Part shown: positions 36,343 through 44,816 of the stretch, piece after piece
Position numbering within the stretch: the first letter of the stretch is position 1
How the letters are laid out: the number at the start of each line of letters is the position of its first letter
From: Alistipes ihumii AP11
GTDB lineage: Bacteria > Bacteroidota > Bacteroidia > Bacteroidales > Rikenellaceae
Assembly (NCBI RefSeq): GCF_025144665.1
Contig: NZ_CP102294.1
Span: 2,108,001 to 2,172,000, forward strand
Length of the DNA: 64,000 bases
Direction: 5' to 3'
The notes under the pieces: model-generated
The model's database searches: none
Seen by the model: only the letters and a program-made list of their open reading frames with translations
Told to the model about the DNA's origin: nothing
Translations under genes and position numbers: made by a program

Positions 36343-36987
36343 ATGAAAAAATTAGTCTACATTCTATTGGCCGTTTTCGCTCTGACCTCCTGCAGGGAAG
36401 AGCCCGATCTGTCGGAGCTGAGCAGCGATTTTCTCGTATTTACCAACTACGACAAGAGCACGGAGTTCAGCAACATGAAAAACTATTACATGCCCGACAG
36501 CGTGTTGGTGATCGGCAACGAGGACAAGGCTGAATACTGGACGGGGGATCAAGCCGCTCCCTATCTGGAAGCCTATGAGGAGAACATGCAGAGTTTCGGC
36601 TATACCCGTGTCGCTACCAAGGCGGAGGCGGCTCTCGGACTGCAGATCAGCTATGTTCAGAGCACGCAGTATTTCGTGGGGTACAGCTATCCCTACTGGT
36701 GGGACAGCTATCCCGGCTACTGGGGCCCGGGTTATTGGGGCAACTGGGGCTACTGGTATTACCCCTATAATATCGTGTACAGCTACCACGTCGGATCGCT
36801 GCTGACCGAAATGGTCGACCTGCGCGTTCCTCAGGGACAGGAAAAGAAACTTACTGTCGTGTGGAACTCCTTCATGAGCGGACTGCTGACCGGCTCGAAC
36901 ACGATCAACACGGCGCTGGCCGTTCAGGCGATCGACCAGTCGTTCGTGCAGTCGCCCTATCTGAATATTACCGCTTTAGCCCAATAA
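36343..36987 (+). CDS. DUF4136 family lipoprotein
   Basis: The 214-residue product has a lipoprotein signal peptide with lipobox LTSC (Cys17), so it should be anchored to a membrane facing the periplasm or outside. Residues about 115-145 form a striking Trp/Tyr/Gly/Pro-rich loop (WDSYPGYWGPGYWGNWGYW), usual in DUF4136 proteins of Bacteroidota. The rest, with a conserved N-terminal FLVFTNYDKS and a C-terminal helix, matches that family too. Its function is unknown. An outer-membrane barrel gene begins 37 bases downstream and is probably co-transcribed, so the two may form a pair at the outer membrane. Confidence 0.75.
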   Translation: MKKLVYILLAVFALTSCREEPDLSELSSDFLVFTNYDKSTEFSNMKNYYMPDSVLVIGNEDKAEYWTGDQAAPYLEAYEENMQSFGYTRVATKAEAALGLQISYVQSTQYFVGYSYPYWWDSYPGYWGPGYWGNWGYWYYPYNIVYSYHVGSLLTEMVDLRVPQGQEKKLTVVWNSFMSGLLTGSNTINTALAVQAIDQSFVQSPYLNITALAQ

Positions 36988-37024
36988 GCCAATTCATTAA
37001 CAGACGATAAAACGCAATATTATC

Positions 37025-37657
37025 ATGAAAAACATAAAAAGCAAACTGTTCGGGTTCGTCGCCGCTGTCGTCGTGGCGCTTTCTCTGCCTGCCACGGGGC
37101 ATTCGCAGATACTTTACAACGGCTATTTCAATATCGACTGGCAGTACAACTGGCCGCTGGGCGACAGCTATGCCGACAAGTCGAGCGGCTGGGGCATGAA
37201 TTTCGAGGGCGGCTATTACTTCCCGTCGAACGTCGGTCTGGGCGCTTTCATCGCGTTCCATACCAATAACAAGTACATTCCCCGCCAGACTTTTCCCATC
37301 GGCGGAACCGGAGCTATCACGACCGACCAGCAGCATTCGGTGTTCCAGTTGCCGTTCGGCGTTACGGGCCGCTATCGCTTTACGCAGGGGCGCGTGCTGG
37401 AACCCTACGTGGCGGTGAAGGTGGGGGCCAACTATGCCCGGGTCTCTTCCTATTTTTACGTGCTCGAGGCCTATGAGAAGACTTGGGGATTCTTTGTTTC
37501 CCCGGAGTTGGGCCTGAACGTCTGCCCGTTCAACCAGAACCGGATCGGAGTCCATGTGGCCGCGTATTACAGTTATGCGACCAACAAGTGCACGACGCTC
37601 AATTTCAAAATGGACCAACTGAGTAATTTCGGTCTCCGGGTGGGTTTGTCATTCTGA
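37025..37657 (+). CDS. Outer-membrane beta-barrel protein
   Basis: The 210-residue protein has a signal peptide ending near GHSQ and then alternating strands rich in aromatic residues and Gly (FEGGYYFPSNVGLGAFIAF, then VTGRYRFTQGRVLEPYVAVK), finishing on Phe in VGLSF, as expected for an OmpW/OmpX-size 8-stranded barrel. It follows the DUF4136 lipoprotein gene by 37 bases and is closed by a strong terminator. No specific ligand can be assigned. Confidence 0.7.
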   Translation: MKNIKSKLFGFVAAVVVALSLPATGHSQILYNGYFNIDWQYNWPLGDSYADKSSGWGMNFEGGYYFPSNVGLGAFIAFHTNNKYIPRQTFPIGGTGAITTDQQHSVFQLPFGVTGRYRFTQGRVLEPYVAVKVGANYARVSSYFYVLEAYEKTWGFFVSPELGLNVCPFNQNRIGVHVAAYYSYATNKCTTLNFKMDQLSNFGLRVGLSF

Positions 37658-37679
37658 CACTTACCGCATATTCTTCACG

Positions 37680-37717
37680 AAAAATTCCCGGAGAGAGAGT
37701 CTCCGGGAATTTTTTTG
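37680..37717. terminator. Bidirectional terminator between two convergent genes
   Basis: A perfect 15-bp stem (37680-37694 with 37700-37714) with a 5-base loop has A's on the left arm and T's on the right arm, so it can work for the + barrel gene (stop 37657) and for the - UDP-sugar dehydrogenase gene (stop 37754). Confidence 0.8.
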
Positions 37718-37753
37718 TTCCGCTCGTTTCCGTCCGCCTTCCTGCCGGAAAGG

Positions 37754-39067
37754 CTATCCTCCGATGCAGTGGTATTCGATCCGCGTGCCGGCGAATTCTT
37801 TCTTGTCGTAAATGTTGCGTCCGTCGAAAAGCACCGGGGTGCGCATGACGCGCTCGACGACCTGCCATGCCGGAAGCCGGAATTCCTTCCATTCGGTCAC
37901 CAGAATCAGCGCATCGGCGTCTACGGCGGCTTCGTACATCTCCTTGGCATAGCGGATACGGTCGCCGATGCGCGTCCGGCATGTCTCCATAGCCACCGGA
38001 TCGTAGGCGGTTACGGTTCCTCCCGCCGAGAGAATTCGGTCGATCAGCACGAGCGACGTGGCTTCCCGCATATCGTCCGTTTCGGGTTTGAAAGCCAGCC
38101 CCCACAAGGCGATCTTCCGCCCCGTCAGATCGCTGCCGAAACGCTTGGTCAGCTTGTCGAAAAGCACCCGTTTCTGCCGCTCGTTAACCCGCTCGACCGC
38201 CGAGAGGACCTCCATCGGATAGCCGTGCTTCTCGGCCGTTCGGATCAGCGCCTTGACGTCTTTCGGGAAGCAGGAACCGCCGTAGCCGCAGCCCGGGTAA
38301 AGAAACTTGCTTCCGATGCGTGCGTCGCTGCCGATTCCCTTGCGGACCATGTTCACGTCCGCTCCGACGATTTCGCACAGGTTGGCGATGTCGTTCATGA
38401 AGCTGATGCGGGTGGCGAGCATGCTGTTCGCGGCGTATTTGGTCATCTCGGCCGAGGTGACGTCCATGAAGATTACCCGGAAATTGTTCAGCAGGAAGGG
38501 GCGGTACAGCCGACTCATCAGCTCTTTCGCGCGCGCGCTCTCGACTCCGACCACTACGCGGTCGGGGCTCATGAAGTCTTTGATGGCGCTGCCTTCTTTC
38601 AGAAACTCGGGATTGGAAGCCACGTCGAATTCGACTTCGGCTCCCCGGCGGGCGAGCTCCTGCCGCACGACCTGCTGAATCCGGCGCGACGTGCCTACCG
38701 GAACGGTGCTCTTGGTGACCAGCAGCGCATATTCCTTGACTGCCGAGCCGAACGTCCGCGCCACTTCGAACACGTAGCGCAGGTCGGCGTCGCCGTTCTC
38801 GTCCGGAGGGGTTCCTACGGCGATGAATACGATCTCGATGCCGTCCATGCAGGAGGCCAGATCGGTCTCGAAGCTCAGCCGTCCCGACTGCATGTTCTTC
38901 TGCACGATCGCGTCGAGTCCGGGCTCGTAGATCGGAATCCGCCCGTTCTTGAGCTGCTCGATTTTCGAGGCGTCCGTGTCGATGCAGACCACCTCGGCGC
39001 CCATTTCCGAAAAACAGGCGCCCGAGACGAGTCCGACATACCCGCTTCCTACCACTGCTATTCTCAT
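37754..39067 (-). CDS. UDP-glucose/GDP-mannose family 6-dehydrogenase
   Basis: I start it at 39067 (MRIAVVGSGYVGLVSG, a Rossmann NAD-binding motif); the frame is open further upstream but reads as non-protein. The 437 residues match UDP-glucose 6-dehydrogenase length, with the catalytic Cys in the GCGYGGSCFPKD segment and the C-terminal UDP-binding domain (LWGLAFKPETDDMREA). It would oxidise a nucleotide sugar, most likely UDP-glucose to UDP-glucuronate, for capsule or exopolysaccharide. It stands divergent to the WecA-like transferase and polysaccharide export genes, consistent with that use. Confidence 0.92.
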   Translation of the reverse strand: MRIAVVGSGYVGLVSGACFSEMGAEVVCIDTDASKIEQLKNGRIPIYEPGLDAIVQKNMQSGRLSFETDLASCMDGIEIVFIAVGTPPDENGDADLRYVFEVARTFGSAVKEYALLVTKSTVPVGTSRRIQQVVRQELARRGAEVEFDVASNPEFLKEGSAIKDFMSPDRVVVGVESARAKELMSRLYRPFLLNNFRVIFMDVTSAEMTKYAANSMLATRISFMNDIANLCEIVGADVNMVRKGIGSDARIGSKFLYPGCGYGGSCFPKDVKALIRTAEKHGYPMEVLSAVERVNERQKRVLFDKLTKRFGSDLTGRKIALWGLAFKPETDDMREATSLVLIDRILSAGGTVTAYDPVAMETCRTRIGDRIRYAKEMYEAAVDADALILVTEWKEFRLPAWQVVERVMRTPVLFDGRNIYDKKEFAGTRIEYHCIGG

Positions 39068-39141
39068 TTTCTGAACGGTTTTTGATGTTCTTGTTCTCGG
39101 CCGGGCTCTCTTTGGGGTATCCGTCGGCCGCGAACGGTGAA

Positions 39142-39149
39142 CAAATATA
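39142..39149 (-). promoter_or_regulatory. -7 promoter box of the UDP-sugar dehydrogenase gene
   Basis: On the minus strand it reads TATATTTG, an exact match to TANNTTTG and identical to the antiporter's -7 box, 75 bases before the start codon at 39067. I see no matching -33 box at the usual distance. Confidence 0.5.
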
Positions 39150-39275
39150 GTCAAATGTTCCGAATCGGCCGTGTCGTGCGTCGGGGTATTTCCCGGGTTC
39201 GGACGGCGCGGTGCGTGAGGGGCGGGGCGTGAAATTTATCGCCCGGCGCAAGGCGGTATTCTGAAACTATTTTTA

Positions 39276-39283
39276 TATTTTTG
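39276..39283 (+). promoter_or_regulatory. -7 promoter box of the WecA-like gene
   Basis: TATTTTTG matches TANNTTTG exactly, 24 bases before the ATG at 39307. The -33 region is not recognisable. Confidence 0.45.
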
Positions 39284-39306
39284 CAAGGCGTATTACAAAC
39301 CGGTCA

Positions 39307-40413
39307 ATGGAACTGAAAATTTTCGTCATCCTGACTTTCGTCATTTCGGCCTTGGCCGGGTGGCTGACCATACCCAAGATTATCCTGATCTCGAAAAAGA
39401 AAAAGCTTTTCGACGAGCTTTCCGCGCGCAAGTCCCATCATGGAAACGTTCCCCGTTTGGGAGGAGTCTCGTTCTTCCCGTCGTTTCTTTTTTCGGTAAC
39501 TCTGTTGCTGGGCATGTGCTACTATCAGGGGCTGACCGTAGCCGCATCGCCTGTCGAGGCGGCGGCGTTCAAAGAACTGTTTTTCGTCATAGCGGGCGGG
39601 ACGCTGCTTTTCTTCGTCGGTCTGGCCGACGATCTGAGCGGCCTCTCCTACAAGCCGAAGTTCGTGGCGCAGATACTGGTCGGCGTGCTGCTGATTTACG
39701 GCGGCGTGGGAATCGAGAATCTGGGCGGACTGTTCGGTCTGTACCACATTCCGTCGTCCGTCGGGTGGGTGCTGACCGTGCTGGTGACCGTCCTGCTGGT
39801 CAACGCTTATAACCTGATCGACGGCATCGACGGGCTCTGCTCGGGGCTGGCCCTGCTGGCGTTGGGGGCTTTCGGCGGCTGGTTCTGCTGGAATCATCTG
39901 TATGTGTACGGGATGATGGCGATGGGCATCGCGGGCGTGGTGAGCGTTTTTTTCTTTTACAACGTGCTGGGACGCCGAATGAAAATCTTCATGGGAGATA
40001 CCGGCTCGCTGACGCTCGGCTTTCTGATAGCCTTTTTCGGTCTGAAATTCTACAATCTGAATATCAATACGGATATGTTCGGCATACAGGCGACGCCGGC
40101 TGTTTTTTTGGGTATCGTCTTCATTCCGGCTTTCGATACGCTACGCGTGTTCTGTGTCCGGATCGCGTCCGGCCTTTCGCCGTTCTATCCCGACAAAAGG
40201 CACATCCATCACAAGATGCTCCGTCTCGGCCTCACCCATTTCCAAAGCGCCATGCTGATCATCGTGATGCAGACTTGCTTCATCCTGATGAACGTGCTGA
40301 TGAAGAACGTCAATATCAACTTGCTTTTCGGGATCGACCTGCTGTTGGGGGTGCTGCTGGTCTGGCAGCTCGACCGGATGGGCGATCGGCGCGAGCGTAA
40401 AGGAAAGGCGTAG
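39307..40413 (+). CDS. Undecaprenyl-phosphate sugar-1-phosphate transferase (WecA/MraY family)
   Basis: The 368-residue polytopic protein has about 10 to 11 transmembrane segments and the family's catalytic features: GLADDLSG (paired Asp), NAYNLIDGIDGL (Asn/Asp site), FMGDTGSLTLGF and the loop RHIHHK. It transfers a sugar-1-phosphate, probably GlcNAc-1-P, from its UDP form to undecaprenyl phosphate, starting a surface polysaccharide or O-antigen-like chain. The gene has its own -7 box and is followed 40 bases later by the export protein, with which it probably forms an operon. Confidence 0.9.
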   Translation: MELKIFVILTFVISALAGWLTIPKIILISKKKKLFDELSARKSHHGNVPRLGGVSFFPSFLFSVTLLLGMCYYQGLTVAASPVEAAAFKELFFVIAGGTLLFFVGLADDLSGLSYKPKFVAQILVGVLLIYGGVGIENLGGLFGLYHIPSSVGWVLTVLVTVLLVNAYNLIDGIDGLCSGLALLALGAFGGWFCWNHLYVYGMMAMGIAGVVSVFFFYNVLGRRMKIFMGDTGSLTLGFLIAFFGLKFYNLNINTDMFGIQATPAVFLGIVFIPAFDTLRVFCVRIASGLSPFYPDKRHIHHKMLRLGLTHFQSAMLIIVMQTCFILMNVLMKNVNINLLFGIDLLLGVLLVWQLDRMGDRRERKGKA

Positions 40414-40453
40414 CGGTCCGCCGCTTGCCTTTTTTCAAAAAAATGAGAATAAT

Positions 40454-42922
40454 ATGCTTATGAACCGGATAGTCAAACTCATGCGATGCGTCGTTTTCGC
40501 GGCGGCGCTGTACGCGGGCAGCCTGTCGGCGCAGCAGGTCACGCCTGCCATGATCCAGCGGGCCAAAGCCATGGGGGCCACCCAAGAGCAGATCGATGCC
40601 GCGCTGGCCGAACGGAACGAACGAAGCGGCCGGCCTTCGTCGACGAAGGCGCAGGGGCAGGGCGGCGAGGTGGTCCGTTCGGACCCGGACCGGCAGACGA
40701 AGGATACGAGGCAAGGCGGCGATCCTGACGGCCGTCCCTATGGCGGAATGGAGCGTGGCGGTTATGCTGCGGGCCGTCCCGGCTTTTCGGAGCAGGGGCA
40801 GGGGAGATACGCGATGCGCTCGGACACCGATTCGGTGACGCGCCTCGGAATCATGTCCGTCGACCCGCGCGCGTCGGTGTTCGGCCGGGAGATTTTCTCC
40901 GCCCGGAACCTGACGTTCGCCCCGAGCTATAATATTCCGACGCCGCCCAACTACGTGCTGGGCGCCGGCGACGAAGTGGTCGTCGAGGTATGGGGAGACG
41001 CCGAGTCGACGATGAAGCACCGGGTTTCGCCCGAGGGCAGCATCAGCATTTCCGGCGTCGGTCCGGTCTCCGTGGCCGGTCTGACGATCGAGCAGGCTCA
41101 GCAGCGCATCCAGTCGAAAGTCGACCGGATCATGAGCGGACAGGTCCGGGTTTCGCTGGGCGAGATACGGAGCATCAAGGTGAATATTTCGGGCGAGGTC
41201 GCCGTGCCGGGGACCTATACGCTGCCGTCGCTGGCTACGGTGTTCAATGCAATCTATTCGGCCGGAGGTGTCAACGACATCGGATCGCTGCGTCGCATTC
41301 AGGTTTATCGCAACAGCCGGAAGGTCGCCGATCTGGACGTGTACGACTACCTGATCGACGGAAAGTACGAAACCAATATCCTGCTCGAGGACAACGACAT
41401 GATTATCGTTCCTCCGTACGACAGCTACGTCGCCATAGGGGGAAAGGTGAAGCGCGAGCGTATCTATGAGCTGAAGAAGGGCGAGACGCTGGGCAAGCTG
41501 ATCGAGTATGCCGGAGGGTTTACCGGGGACGCCTATGCCGAGCGGCTGACGGTCTACCGCAAGAGCGGCCGCCAACGCAGTCTGGTCACGGTGGAGAAGG
41601 CCGATCTGGACGCTTTCCCGATGATGGACGGTGACTCGCTTCATGTGGACGTCGTGTTGCCGACCTATTCCAATATGCTGACCATCCGGGGAGCCGTATG
41701 GCGTCCGGGGGACTATGAGCTCGGGCCGGACGTTCGGACGCTCTCGCAGCTGATCGCCAAGGCCGAGGGATTGCGCGGAAGCGAGTTCGCCTCGCGGGGA
41801 CAGATTTCGCGGTTCGACAGCACGACCAGTATCTATACCGTTATTCCGTTCGTCGTGAGCGACGTGGCGTCGGGTCGGACCGACGTGGAGCTGCGCAACC
41901 GCGATGAAGTATACATTCCGAACGTTTTCGACCTGAGGGAGGATTATTCCGTGACGGTCCGGGGCGAGGTGAACGCGCCTCAGACGCTCGATTACCGCGA
42001 CGGCATGACCGTCGAGGACGTGATCGTGCTGTGCGGCGGGCTGCGCGAGTCAGCTTCCCGGGCGAGAGTCGAGGTGGCGCGGCGGATCAAGGACCCGACT
42101 TCCACGTCCTATTCGCCCCGGCGGGCCGAAACTTTCCTGTTCGACATTTCGGAGGATCTGGCGATCGCTCCGGCCGACAAGAGGTTCGTGTTGCAGCCGT
42201 TCGACGAGGTGTATGTCCGGCGCTCGCCCGGCTATTCCGAGCAGAAGAACGCGGAAGCCGACGGAGAGGTGCTTTTCCCCGGACAGTACGTGCTGGCCGA
42301 GGCATCGCAGCGGTTGTCCGATCTGGTGCGTCAGGCCGGCGGATTCACCGAGGAGGCTTATGTGCGCGGAGCCAGCGTGCAGCGCAAGCTCACGCCCGAC
42401 GAGATGGCGAAAGTGAAGGCTACGCTCGAAATTGCGCAGACGAACAAAGGGCGTGATTCGGTCGCGGAGCAAACCGTCGAGATTCCCGAATATTATTCGG
42501 TCGGAGTCGACGTGGAGCAGGCCGTGAAGAAGCCCGGAAGCAGCGAGGACATCGTCCTGCAGGAAGGCGACCGTCTGTTCGTGCCGAAATATAACGGGAC
42601 CGTGCGCATATCGGGCGCCGTGCTGTATCAGAACTCGGTCGCGTACGAAGGGAAAAAACTGAAAAACTATGTGGCTCAGGCCGGCGGTTTCAAGCAGAGG
42701 GCCCGTCGTCGTCCGTTCATCGTGTACATGAACGGGAAAGTGGCCTCGACGCGCGGAGGATTTCTCTGGAAACGGTATCCTGCGGTGGAGCCCGGGTGCC
42801 AGATCGTCGTTCCGATGAAGCAGGAGCCTAAAGGCAACGGACTGGCGAACACGATAGGCATGATGTCTTCGACCGCTTCGCTGGCTGCCATGGTCGCTTC
42901 GATCATTAATCTGAGCAAGTAG
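40454..42922 (+). CDS. Polysaccharide export outer-membrane protein (Wza-like, multiple SLBB domains)
   Basis: The 822-residue protein has a signal peptide (about residues 1-26, ending SLSAQ), a low-complexity polar stretch to about residue 130, and then a Poly_export domain (YVLGAGDEVVVEVWGDAE). A series of SLBB beta-grasp domains follows, each visible as a GxV-x-xPGxY/L-type unit (GEVAVPGTYTLP, GAVWRPGDYEL, GEVNAPQTLDY, GEVLFPGQYVL, GAVLYQNSV). A hydrophobic C-terminal segment ends it. There is no lipobox Cys in the signal region, unlike classical Wza. A start at 40460 is equally possible. It likely forms the outer-membrane exit for the polysaccharide begun by the transferase upstream; the inner-membrane partner is not in the window. 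Confidence 0.88.
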   Translation: MLMNRIVKLMRCVVFAAALYAGSLSAQQVTPAMIQRAKAMGATQEQIDAALAERNERSGRPSSTKAQGQGGEVVRSDPDRQTKDTRQGGDPDGRPYGGMERGGYAAGRPGFSEQGQGRYAMRSDTDSVTRLGIMSVDPRASVFGREIFSARNLTFAPSYNIPTPPNYVLGAGDEVVVEVWGDAESTMKHRVSPEGSISISGVGPVSVAGLTIEQAQQRIQSKVDRIMSGQVRVSLGEIRSIKVNISGEVAVPGTYTLPSLATVFNAIYSAGGVNDIGSLRRIQVYRNSRKVADLDVYDYLIDGKYETNILLEDNDMIIVPPYDSYVAIGGKVKRERIYELKKGETLGKLIEYAGGFTGDAYAERLTVYRKSGRQRSLVTVEKADLDAFPMMDGDSLHVDVVLPTYSNMLTIRGAVWRPGDYELGPDVRTLSQLIAKAEGLRGSEFASRGQISRFDSTTSIYTVIPFVVSDVASGRTDVELRNRDEVYIPNVFDLREDYSVTVRGEVNAPQTLDYRDGMTVEDVIVLCGGLRESASRARVEVARRIKDPTSTSYSPRRAETFLFDISEDLAIAPADKRFVLQPFDEVYVRRSPGYSEQKNAEADGEVLFPGQYVLAEASQRLSDLVRQAGGFTEEAYVRGASVQRKLTPDEMAKVKATLEIAQTNKGRDSVAEQTVEIPEYYSVGVDVEQAVKKPGSSEDIVLQEGDRLFVPKYNGTVRISGAVLYQNSVAYEGKKLKNYVAQAGGFKQRARRRPFIVYMNGKVASTRGGFLWKRYPAVEPGCQIVVPMKQEPKGNGLANTIGMMSSTASLAAMVASIINLSK

Positions 42923-43361
42923 GGCCGGTTGCGGCGATGCAACGTTTGTCGGGCCGCAGGGAAGCACCCAGCGGCCCGATCTTTTGCCGGCGGTCGTTTC
43001 CCGTGAAAAATCGCTTCCGCGGGCCCGCCGGACCGAATCCGTTTTTTTCGTCCGGAACCGGATGCAGCGGGCCATGCCGGATTCTGGGCGGCGCATGGGC
43101 CGATCTCCTGCGGCGGTTATTCGTCGCTGCGGGTTCGTTCCTGCCGACGGCGGCATCGATCCGACTTTGTCGAGAGAATAGAATCCGGTCGGTTGGGTTG
43201 TCTTTTTGTGTCCGGTTTCCCGTTCGTACGCTCCCAAGGAGTCCCGATATGCTTTTATGTGTAGTCGCATTATTGCGTACAACTGATCCGGATGATATTT
43301 TCCGTCCGGACCTTTCCTCGGTCCCGGGTTTGCGGCGAACTCGGTCGCAGAGTAAGAAAAA
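42923..43361. other. GC-rich intergenic stretch after the export gene; no gene called
   Basis: About 440 bases separate the export gene from the pgk terminator. Open frames exist on both strands but have no signal peptide, family resemblance or sensible start. One minus-strand stretch (roughly 43165-43290) reads somewhat like protein (LYAIMRLHIKAYRDSLGAYE) but lies in a frame that simply continues antisense to the export gene. It may be a gene remnant. Confidence 0.4.
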
Positions 43362-43389
43362 GCGGCGGTTCTCGATCGAGAACCGCCGC
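43362..43389 (-). terminator. Palindromic terminator of pgk
   Basis: A perfect 28-base palindrome (12-bp stem around GATC) lies 23 bases after the pgk stop and is followed on the minus strand by TTTTTCTTAC, a normal U tract. Confidence 0.8.
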
Positions 43390-43412
43390 AGATAAGGAAA
43401 CCGGAACGGGTG

Positions 43413-44672
43413 CTACTTGCGGATAGCCGCCACGCCCGGGAGTTCGATGCCTTCCATGTATTCGAGCAGCGCACCGCCGCCCGTCGAGACGTAGCTGACG
43501 TCGCCGGCCAGACCGAACTTGTTGATGGCCGCCACCGAGTCGCCGCCGCCGATCAGCGAGAAGGCGCCCTTCTTCGTGGCTTCGACGATCGCCTCGGCCA
43601 GCGCGCGCGAGCCTTTGGCGAAATTGTCCATCTCGAACACGCCTACCGGGCCGTTCCACAGAATGGTTTTCGACTCGGCGATCACTTTCGTGAACGCTTC
43701 GGTCGCTTTCGGGCCGATGTCGAGACCTTCCCAGCCGTCGGGAATGTCGTTCGACGGGCAGATCTTTGTCTCGGTGTCGTTCTTGAACTCTTTGCCGCAA
43801 ACGGCGTCCTCGGCCAGATAGATCTTCACGTTCAGCTCCTCGGCTTTCTTCAGGATGTCGAGGGCCGTCTGGAACTGGTCGGGTTCGCAGATACTCGTGC
43901 CGACCTTGCCGCCCTGAGCGGCCTTGAACGTATAGGTCATGCCGCCGCCCAGAATCAGGTTGTCCACGCGCTTCATCAGGTTCTCGATCACGCTGATCTT
44001 CGTCGAGACCTTCGAACCGCCCAGAATGGCCGTGAACGGGCGGGCCGGATTGTCGAGCACCTTGTCGATCGCTTTCAGCTCGCCTTCCATCACGTAGCCG
44101 AACATCTTGTCATTGGGGAAATACTCGGCGATCAGCGCCGTCGACGCATGCGCGCGGTGAGCCGTGCCGAACGCGTCGTTAATATAGCAGTCGGCATATG
44201 AAGCCAGCCTCTTGACGAACTCCTTCTGGCTGGCTTTCACAGCCTTCTTCGCGGCGGCTTTCTCCTCGTCGCTGGCGTCGTCGGCCAGTCCGCGGGGCTT
44301 GCCCTCCTCCTCGGCGTAGAAGCGCAGGTTCTCGAGCAGCAGCACCTGTCCGGGCTTCAGCGCAGCGGCCTTTTTCGCGGCCTCGTCGCCCATGCAGTCG
44401 TCGGCGAAGTCGACTTTCACGCCCAGACGGGCCTCGATGCCGGGAATGATGTTCCTCAGCGAGAACTTGGCCTCGGGGCCCTTTTTCGGACGTCCCAGAT
44501 GCGACATCAGAACGACGGAGCCGCCCTTTTCGAGCACTTTCTTGATCGTCGGGATGGCGGCGCGGATGCGCGTGTCGTCGGTAATTTCCAGCTTCTCGTT
44601 CAGGGGCACGTTGAAGTCGACGCGGATAATCGCGCGCTTGCCCTTGAAATCGTACGTGTCGATTGATTGCAT
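43413..44672 (-). CDS. pgk: Phosphoglycerate kinase
   Basis: The 419-residue protein has the family length and opens with [15 protein letters not shown]. Substrate-binding residues are seen in SHLGRPKG-type sequence ([11 protein letters not shown]). The ATP-binding region has GGSKVSTKI and GPVGVFEM, and the C-terminal GGGDSVAA with [14 protein letters not shown] is typical. It catalyses ADP phosphorylation from 1,3-bisphosphoglycerate in glycolysis and the reverse in gluconeogenesis. Compared with the compact bacterial form it has a Lys/Ala-rich insertion near residues 125-145 ([14 protein letters not shown]). It is transcribed alone, divergent from kbl. Confidence 0.97.
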   Translation of the reverse strand: MQSIDTYDFKGKRAIIRVDFNVPLNEKLEITDDTRIRAAIPTIKKVLEKGGSVVLMSHLGRPKKGPEAKFSLRNIIPGIEARLGVKVDFADDCMGDEAAKKAAALKPGQVLLLENLRFYAEEEGKPRGLADDASDEEKAAAKKAVKASQKEFVKRLASYADCYINDAFGTAHRAHASTALIAEYFPNDKMFGYVMEGELKAIDKVLDNPARPFTAILGGSKVSTKISVIENLMKRVDNLILGGGMTYTFKAAQGGKVGTSICEPDQFQTALDILKKAEELNVKIYLAEDAVCGKEFKNDTETKICPSNDIPDGWEGLDIGPKATEAFTKVIAESKTILWNGPVGVFEMDNFAKGSRALAEAIVEATKKGAFSLIGGGDSVAAINKFGLAGDVSYVSTGGGALLEYMEGIELPGVAAIRK

Positions 44673-44723
44673 AATCGGTCTGTATTTACGGGTTAAACTT
44701 TTTAAATATATTTAAGAACTCTC

Positions 44724-44731
44724 CAAAGTTA
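44724..44731 (-). promoter_or_regulatory. -7 promoter box of pgk
   Basis: On the minus strand it reads TAACTTTG, an exact TANNTTTG match 52 bases before the pgk start codon. The same octamer serves the divergent kbl gene. Confidence 0.5.
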
Positions 44732-44784
44732 CGCAATCTATTCATATTTTTCGCATTCCGCTATAAGATTTTGCCGGAAAAATG

Positions 44785-44792
44785 TAACTTTG
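44785..44792 (+). promoter_or_regulatory. -7 promoter box of kbl
   Basis: TAACTTTG matches the consensus exactly, 24 bases before the ATG at 44817. No -33 box at the usual 20-base spacing is evident. The gene also has a GGAGG element at 44811-44815, just 1 base before the start codon, too close for normal use from that ATG but 13 bases before an in-frame ATG at 44829. Confidence 0.5.
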
Positions 44793-44816
44793 CTTATAAT
44801 TTAACTTCTTGGAGGC

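Noticed and set aside
42937-43395. 152-codon + frame and a minus-strand frame between the export gene and pgk
   Set aside because: Both run through the pgk terminator palindrome or continue antisense to a real gene, and have biased composition.
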